Below are positions 5,790 through 9,339 of a DNA stretch of 9,339 nucleotides, in pieces. The translations under genes were made by a program, and so were the position numbers. The stretch lies in contig JAJRYI010000323.1 of NCBI GenBank assembly GCA_024275815.1, positions 1-9,339 of the forward strand. The letters are read 5' to 3'. Origin of the DNA: Actinomycetes bacterium (GTDB lineage Bacteria > Actinomycetota > Acidimicrobiia > Spongiisociales > UBA5794). The notes under the pieces were generated by a model. It worked only from the letters and a program-made list of their open reading frames with translations, did not search any database and was not told where the DNA came from. Each line of letters starts with the position of its first letter. Within the stretch, counting starts at the first letter, position 1.

Positions 5790-7555
5790 CCGCTGGAGTC
5801 CCCGAACGCACATCGGCGGTACTTCGTCGCTCGTTCCGGGTCGCACCGGAGCTCGGCAAGGGACTGTGGTGGACCCTGGTGCTCGCCGTTCTCGGAGCTG
5901 CACTTCAACTCGTTGTGCCCGTAACCATCCAGAGGATCATCGACAACGAGATCCTCGGTGCGGCCAACGCCGACACGGCGGCTGTTCTCAGGCTGGGCAT
6001 CGTCGCACTCATCGCCGTGGGCCTCGCCATGGCAGCGCGCTGGATCTCACTGCAGAGATTGGTCAGGTCGGCTGCCAGCGGTCTTGCACAGCTACGGATC
6101 AAGACGTTCGAGCGTCTCCACGCCATGTCGATGCTCGATCTCCAGGCAGAGCGTCGTGGAGCGTTAGTTGCAAGGGTGACTTCCGATGTCGAGACGATCC
6201 AGCAGTTCATGGAGTGGGGAGGCGTCGGCATGATCCTCGGATCGGCACAGGTCGCGCTCGCCATGTTCGCCATGCTGGTGTACCAGTGGCAGCTCGCCCT
6301 GGTCGTCCTCGCCGGGGTGATCGTGTACACGGTCCTGATCGTCGTCTCCCAGCGTGTCCTGTCTCGAGCTCACGACCGTGTCCGGGAGCGGGTATCGGAT
6401 TCGCTCGCTGCAACGGGTGAGGCGATCTCTGGAATCTCGACGGTGCGTGCCTACGGTATGGAGGAGGTCGTCATCGAGAAGGTCGACGACACACTCGATC
6501 GACAGTTTGCCGCCGAGGTGCGAACGGCGGTCCTTGCGTCGGCGCTGTTCTCGAGCGCAGAACTGTTCGCCGGCGTTCTCACAGCGCTTGTCGTCGGTGT
6601 CGGTGTCGTCTACGGGAGCACTTGGGGGATGAGTGCGGGAACGCTCGTCGCCTTCCTGTTCCTCGTCAACCTCCTGATCGAGCCGATTCAGCGTCTGGTA
6701 GAAACGATCGATCAGGCCCAGTCGGCGGGAGCGGGGCTGCGCAAGATCCTCGGGGTCATCGACACCCCGGTGTCGATCCCCGATCCGCCCGACGGCGTGA
6801 CGCTGCCTGAGGCAGCCCTGGGCATCTCGTTCCGGCAGGTCACCTTTGCCTACCCGGGAGGTCCCAAGGTGATCCAGGACGTCTCGGTCGACATTGAGCC
6901 GGGTGAGCGTGTAGCGGTTGTCGGCGAGACGGGCTCGGGGAAGACGACGTTCGCCAAGCTCGCTACCCGACTTCTGGTTCCCGACCGCGGAACGATCGCT
7001 ATCGATGGCATCGACATCGGCCAGATCTCGCTCGACTCGCTGCGACGCAGCGTTGCGTACGTCCCTCAAGAAGGGTTCCTCTTCCACGGCTCGGTTGCCG
7101 ACAACGTCCGATACGGACGCCCAGGGGTCGATGACGCGACCGTACGGATGGCTTTCGGTGACCTCGGCCTCCTGGACTGGCTCGACGGTCTTCCCGACGG
7201 CGTGCGCTCAGAAGTCGGTGAGCGTGGGGGCAATCTGTCTGCCGGTGAGCGGCAACTGGTCGCGATCACCCGCGCATGGATCGCGAATCCGAGCGTGCTC
7301 GTACTCGACGAGGCCACCTCGGCGGTCGATCCGGCCCTCGAGGTACAGATCCGCAGAGCGATCGAGTACCTGACGAGTGGGCGCACGTCGATTACGATCG
7401 CCCATCGGCTATCGACAGCCGAGGCGTCCGACCGGATCCTCGTGTTCCACGAAGGGGTGATCGTCGAGGACGGTCGCCATGATGTCCTCATCGGTGCTGC
7501 CGGCGTCTACGCGGCGATGCACGCTGATTGGGAGGGCTCCACAACCTCGTCGTAG
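5786..7555 (+). CDS. ABC exporter half-transporter, subunit with the catalytic ATP site
   Basis: This 589-residue protein has six membrane helices (about 28-47, 68-86, 146-164, 167-187, 257-277, 284-300) and a nucleotide-binding domain from about 345. Walker A is GETGSGKTT (380-388, K386), the Q-loop glutamine is Q428, Walker B ends LVLDEATS with the catalytic E509, and the H-switch is normal (IAHRLST, H540). Its signature is LSAGE (484-488) in place of LSGGQ. The altered signature would face the degenerate Walker motifs of the partner, while the partner's normal LSGGQ would complete the catalytic site here. The two genes thus form a matched asymmetric pair. The ATG overlaps the upstream TGA as ATGA, preceded by a G-run 5 nt away, so translation is probably coupled. 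It ends with TAG and is followed by an imperfect hairpin and, 165 nt on, a shared terminator. Confidence 0.93.
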   Translation: MTAGVPERTSAVLRRSFRVAPELGKGLWWTLVLAVLGAALQLVVPVTIQRIIDNEILGAANADTAAVLRLGIVALIAVGLAMAARWISLQRLVRSAASGLAQLRIKTFERLHAMSMLDLQAERRGALVARVTSDVETIQQFMEWGGVGMILGSAQVALAMFAMLVYQWQLALVVLAGVIVYTVLIVVSQRVLSRAHDRVRERVSDSLAATGEAISGISTVRAYGMEEVVIEKVDDTLDRQFAAEVRTAVLASALFSSAELFAGVLTALVVGVGVVYGSTWGMSAGTLVAFLFLVNLLIEPIQRLVETIDQAQSAGAGLRKILGVIDTPVSIPDPPDGVTLPEAALGISFRQVTFAYPGGPKVIQDVSVDIEPGERVAVVGETGSGKTTFAKLATRLLVPDRGTIAIDGIDIGQISLDSLRRSVAYVPQEGFLFHGSVADNVRYGRPGVDDATVRMAFGDLGLLDWLDGLPDGVRSEVGERGGNLSAGERQLVAITRAWIANPSVLVLDEATSAVDPALEVQIRRAIEYLTSGRTSITIAHRLSTAEASDRILVFHEGVIVEDGRHDVLIGAAGVYAAMHADWEGSTTSS

Positions 7556-7561
7556 ACAGGT

Positions 7562-7614
7562 CTTGGGTGATCGAGCAGCGAAACGGGTAGGAAGACCCAT
7601 CTCGATGATTCAAG
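7562..7614 (+). other. Imperfect stem-loop in the 3' region of the ABC operon
   Basis: The 14-nt arms 7562-7575 and 7601-7614 pair at 13 of 14 positions in RNA, counting two G-U pairs, with one G-G mismatch. Inside, GGGT (7585-7588) pairs with ACCC (7595-7598) around AGGAAG. It starts 6 nt past the stop codon and lacks a T-run. It may protect the 3' end of the ABC mRNA or be part of a small RNA. A further small dyad (CTTGTT, CCCG, AACAAG) lies at 7667-7682. I see no tRNA or coding region in 7556-7720. Confidence 0.4.
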
Positions 7615-7720
7615 GTGATAGTCCAGGCGACCGATACAAAGGACAGGTGGGAGGCCGGCGAGGCTACTTGTTCCCGAACAAGGCGATCCAAAACCGAGCC
7701 AGTCACCCACCGACCTCTTG

Positions 7721-7746
7721 AAGCCCCCACACGCAAGTGGGGGCTT
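7721..7746. terminator. Bidirectional hairpin terminator between convergent genes
   Basis: AAGCCCCCAC (7721-7730) pairs perfectly with GTGGGGGCTT (7737-7746) around a 6-nt loop. Because the stem ends in AA/TT, each strand has a short T-containing tail. It lies between the plus-strand ABC genes (stop at 7555) and the minus-strand oxygenase gene, whose ancestral stop is at 7778, and would serve both. Confidence 0.75.
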
Positions 7747-7777
7747 CGTCCGGTATCGCTGTTGGTGAGTTCGCGAG

Positions 7778-8050
7778 TCACCGACCTCGCAGCGAGTCGG
7801 CGAAGCGCTGCTCGATTCCCTCGACCGGTGGCGGTCTGCGAAACGTCACGTCGTCTGGCAGAGTGGTTGCCGTACGCTCGAGCGCGAGCCACCACGAGGG
7901 GGACGCCCCCAGCGCCCAGCGAAGCGCCCTGGTCAGTCCCTTCCCGCCAGCGTGCGCCCCGACACGTCGATGTACACCGAGGACCGTTGCGATACGGTCG
8001 GGAATGGTGGTGACCGCTGCCTGGAACAGGACCGCGTAGGCACCGGATGC
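7778..8050 (-). pseudogene. In-frame C-terminal remainder of the DUF2236 oxygenase gene, beyond an amber codon
   Basis: Right after the TAG at 8051-8053 the same frame continues open for 90 codons to a TGA at 7778-7780. It begins ASGAYAVLFQAAVTTIP, has RALRWALGASPSWWLALER in the middle (41-59) and ends IEQRFADSLRGR. This resembles the C-terminal helices of DUF2236 proteins, which usually follow the PPLPR-type turn with an AY..LF.AAV.T.P stretch. Codon use keeps a GC-rich third position. Read through, the protein would be 315 residues, a normal length for the family, against 224 for the translated part. The stretch has no start or ribosome binding site of its own, so it is either lost after a nonsense mutation, reached by readthrough, or the stop is a sequence error. 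No frameshift is needed: one codon explains the break. Confidence 0.75.
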
Positions 8051-8725
8051 CTAACGAGGCAGAGGCGGATGAACGAGGAACGACACGACTTGTTCCATTC
8101 CCGGTGATGGTCCGACATCGGGGTGGTGCGCGATCCACATGGCAAGGTCGTCTCGTGTCGTCGGCAGATCCGTTGCCTGAAAGCGACCACCGAGTAGTGC
8201 TTGCTCTCGGGTGTACCTGTCGCCATCTGCCGGATCGAGGGCGTGTGGCCCGAAGTGCTCGTATGCGGTGAGGAAGCTGTCGGCGAGAGCGTTGTGCACC
8301 CAGGCGGCGTACCGGGGGCCGTTCGCAGAGTACCTCCGACCCCGGTGGGATTCACCGACGACGCCCGTGTGCGCCCTGTTGACGATCTGGAGTGCTTCCT
8401 CTACTTCGGGCATCGCTCCGTACGAGGTTGCAGCGACGTACGCGCTCGTTCGTGACAGTCGGCCGAGCGGGTCTGCTTCATACGTGGAGTGGTCGGCGAC
8501 GCCGGCAACGACCTCGGGATGTACCGCCTGGATGAGCAACGCCCGGATACCCCCGATGAACGCTGATGCGTCTCCAACGACCTGCCAGGTGACCGATCCC
8601 GGTCCGAACAACCCGGGGTCTCCGGGATAGTCGAGGGAGCGCTCGAGGGGGTAGGAAGCGTGGGAGAACAAGGAGCTGGCGCTCTCGGCGATCCGTGACC
8701 GGGGGTTCAACCAGGAGGTGGCCAT
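8051..8725 (-). CDS. DUF2236 oxygenase (MpaB/Lcp-like), cut short by an in-frame TAG
   Basis: The 224 residues belong to the DUF2236 family, which includes the rubber oxygenase Lcp (haem b) and fungal MpaB; the substrate of bacterial members like this is unknown. Visible family stretches are FGPGSVTWQVVGD (40-52), GGIRALLIQAVHP (58-70), GVADHSTYEADPLGRLSRT (75-93), NRAHTGVVGE (116-125), GRRYSANGPRYAAWVH (129-144) and DSFLTAYEHFG (149-159). H69, H79, H119 and H144 are candidate cofactor ligands. The protein stops at FLVHPPLPR where homologues go on for about 90 residues, and those residues follow in the same frame after the TAG. The start ATG at 8725 is chosen because family similarity begins soon after and TACGCT lies 7 nt upstream. 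A longer reading to 8821 would translate the heptamer array and is rejected. A stable truncated product is doubtful. Confidence 0.82.
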   Translation of the reverse strand: MATSWLNPRSRIAESASSLFSHASYPLERSLDYPGDPGLFGPGSVTWQVVGDASAFIGGIRALLIQAVHPEVVAGVADHSTYEADPLGRLSRTSAYVAATSYGAMPEVEEALQIVNRAHTGVVGESHRGRRYSANGPRYAAWVHNALADSFLTAYEHFGPHALDPADGDRYTREQALLGGRFQATDLPTTRDDLAMWIAHHPDVGPSPGMEQVVSFLVHPPLPR

Positions 8726-8732
8726 GGTGCGA

Positions 8733-8738
8733 AGCGTA
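8733..8738 (-). promoter_or_regulatory. Leaderless-type -10 element of the oxygenase gene
   Basis: TACGCT on the minus strand is exactly 7 nt before the ATG at 8725, with no ribosome binding site and no clear -35 box. It has the same spacing as the promoters at 3898-3903 and 3953-3958. Confidence 0.5.
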
Positions 8739-8782
8739 GGACGTGTGACGGAGCCGGTGCGCAGATAGGGAGCGGTCGTTCT

Positions 8783-8806
8783 CCGTTTACCGTTTGCCGT
8801 TGACCG
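8783..8806 (-). repeat. Heptamer array, left arm (unit GGTNAAC on the minus strand)
   Basis: On the plus strand the units are CCGTTTA, CCGTTTG, CCGTTGA and a final CCG. On the minus strand this reads as degenerate GGTNAAC repeats. It lies 58 nt upstream of the oxygenase start codon and mirrors the right arm at 8846-8867. Confidence 0.75.
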
Positions 8807-8845
8807 AAAGAGCCTGAGCATCGAGGAGTGGCCAAGGTTTCCGAC

Positions 8846-8867
8846 CGTGAACGGTGAACGGTGAACG
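8846..8867 (+). repeat. Heptamer array, right arm (unit GGTGAAC on the plus strand)
   Basis: CGTGAAC, GGTGAAC, GGTGAAC and G follow one another. The array is in opposite orientation to the left arm, 39 nt away. The two arms match as an inverted repeat at 18 of 23 positions, and three of the mismatches become G-U pairs in one RNA strand. It begins 41 nt past the EamA gene stop, so the pair may act as a terminator-like structure or be a dispersed repeat. Confidence 0.75.
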
Positions 8868-8907
8868 CAGCACGGCTTCTTCCCACCTGCTGATTCTCAA
8901 GATCCCC

Positions 8908-9339
8908 TCACGTTGCCGTTCTGCGGGCTCCACCTACGAGTGCCACACCGACGATGGCGAGGCCTCCGCCGACACCGATCATCACGGTGATCTGCTCGCC
9001 GAGAAGGACTGCACCGGCAACCACGGCGACGATCGGTGCGAGATACGCAGACATCGCGACGATGGTTGCAGGAGCATGCTTCGAGGCGAAGAGTGTCAAC
9101 CCGAAGGGGAGGAGGGTCGATCCAAGTCCGAGGATCACGAGGAGTACCCACAGGTTCGTGTCGTAGGAGCGAACCTGGTCGAATCCGATGGCCCAGCCGG
9201 CGATCACGGCGACGACGGTGCCCGCGACGAACATCGGCAGGGCCAGTTCGACCGTGTCGTGTCTCGGTGCGTAGTGCCGCTGCATGACACCGGTCGTGGA
9301 TCCAACGAGTACGCCGCCGAGCGCAAAGGCGAACCCTGC
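8908..9339 (-). CDS. EamA/DMT-family transporter, C-terminal part (gene starts beyond the right edge)
   Basis: The frame is open from the window edge to the TGA at 8908-8910, giving the last 143 residues. This is the second EamA domain of a drug/metabolite transporter, an inner-membrane exporter or permease of about 280-300 residues with ten helices. Five helices are visible at about 1-18, 32-52, 62-83, 90-112 and 117-136 of the fragment. RHYAPRHDTVEL (21-32) is the typical loop after the first helix of the repeat, and AMSAYLAPIVAVVAGAVLLGEQIT (95-118) is the helix-turn with the conserved proline and glutamate of the family. The tail GGARRTAT is short and positive. The substrate cannot be told. 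An ATG at 9285 lies inside the domain and is not the start. It is 182 nt upstream of the oxygenase gene on the same strand, with the inverted heptamer arrays between. Confidence 0.9.
   Translation of the reverse strand, partial: AGFAFALGGVLVGSTTGVMQRHYAPRHDTVELALPMFVAGTVVAVIAGWAIGFDQVRSYDTNLWVLLVILGLGSTLLPFGLTLFASKHAPATIVAMSAYLAPIVAVVAGAVLLGEQITVMIGVGGGLAIVGVALVGGARRTAT

Noticed and set aside
7556..7720. tRNA or known riboswitch in the gap after the ABC genes
   Set aside because: No T-loop GGTTCGA-type motif, no cloverleaf and no riboswitch core that I recognise.
8051..8053. Genome-wide TAG recoding
   Set aside because: Two other genes in the window end at TAG at their expected ends, so TAG acts as a normal stop.
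8726..8821. Longer start for the oxygenase gene
   Set aside because: It would translate the heptamer array and has no ribosome binding site; the ATG at 8725 has a -10 box 7 nt upstream.
8783..8867. CRISPR-like array
   Set aside because: The units are 7 bp, directly abutting and without spacers; no cas genes are present.

Overview
The window is a high-GC segment with dense gene packing, short intergenic gaps and ATGA/GTGA overlaps. Together with an EgtB/EgtD pair, a Cfp30B-like double glyoxalase-fold protein, a DUF2236 (MpaB/Lcp-like) oxygenase and promoters that look leaderless (TANNNT exactly 7 nt before ATG), this points to an actinobacterium. Acidimicrobiia or a related deep lineage is a guess from gene content, not a measurement.

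Layout. Minus strand, 1-3890, read right to left: a 51-residue single-pass membrane protein (3735-3890); a two-domain VOC protein (2821-3609) closed by a perfect 18-bp hairpin with nine consecutive G:C pairs (2768-2809); egtB (1321-2649) overlapping egtD (347-1324) by 4 nt; then a 237-nt gap with a possible 38-codon leader ORF; then the start of ftcD, glutamate formimidoyltransferase (1-109, running off the left edge). Plus strand, 3966-7555: two half-size ABC exporter genes overlapping by 4 nt. Their motifs predict a heterodimer with one degenerate and one catalytic ATP site. Minus strand, 7778-9339: a DUF2236 oxygenase gene split by an in-frame TAG (translated part 8051-8725, in-frame remainder 7778-8050), and the C-terminal half of an EamA/DMT transporter (8908-9339, off the right edge).

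How the genes work together. EgtD makes hercynine from histidine and EgtB adds the sulfur, so the pair is the core of ergothioneine synthesis. The egtA, egtC and egtE genes are not here. ftcD handles the formimino product of histidine breakdown, so two fates of histidine lie side by side. The ABC pair starts back to back with the small membrane protein over a 75-bp gap, with one leaderless-type promoter facing each way. The convergent ABC and oxygenase genes share a hairpin terminator at 7721-7746.

The observations most worth a second look are the in-frame amber codon in the oxygenase gene, the shared leaderless promoter geometry, the unlisted small membrane protein, the inverted arrays of a GGTNAAC heptamer at 8783-8867, and the homopolymer hairpin at 2768-2809. 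I did not find a convincing wholly new system: most genes belong to known families.
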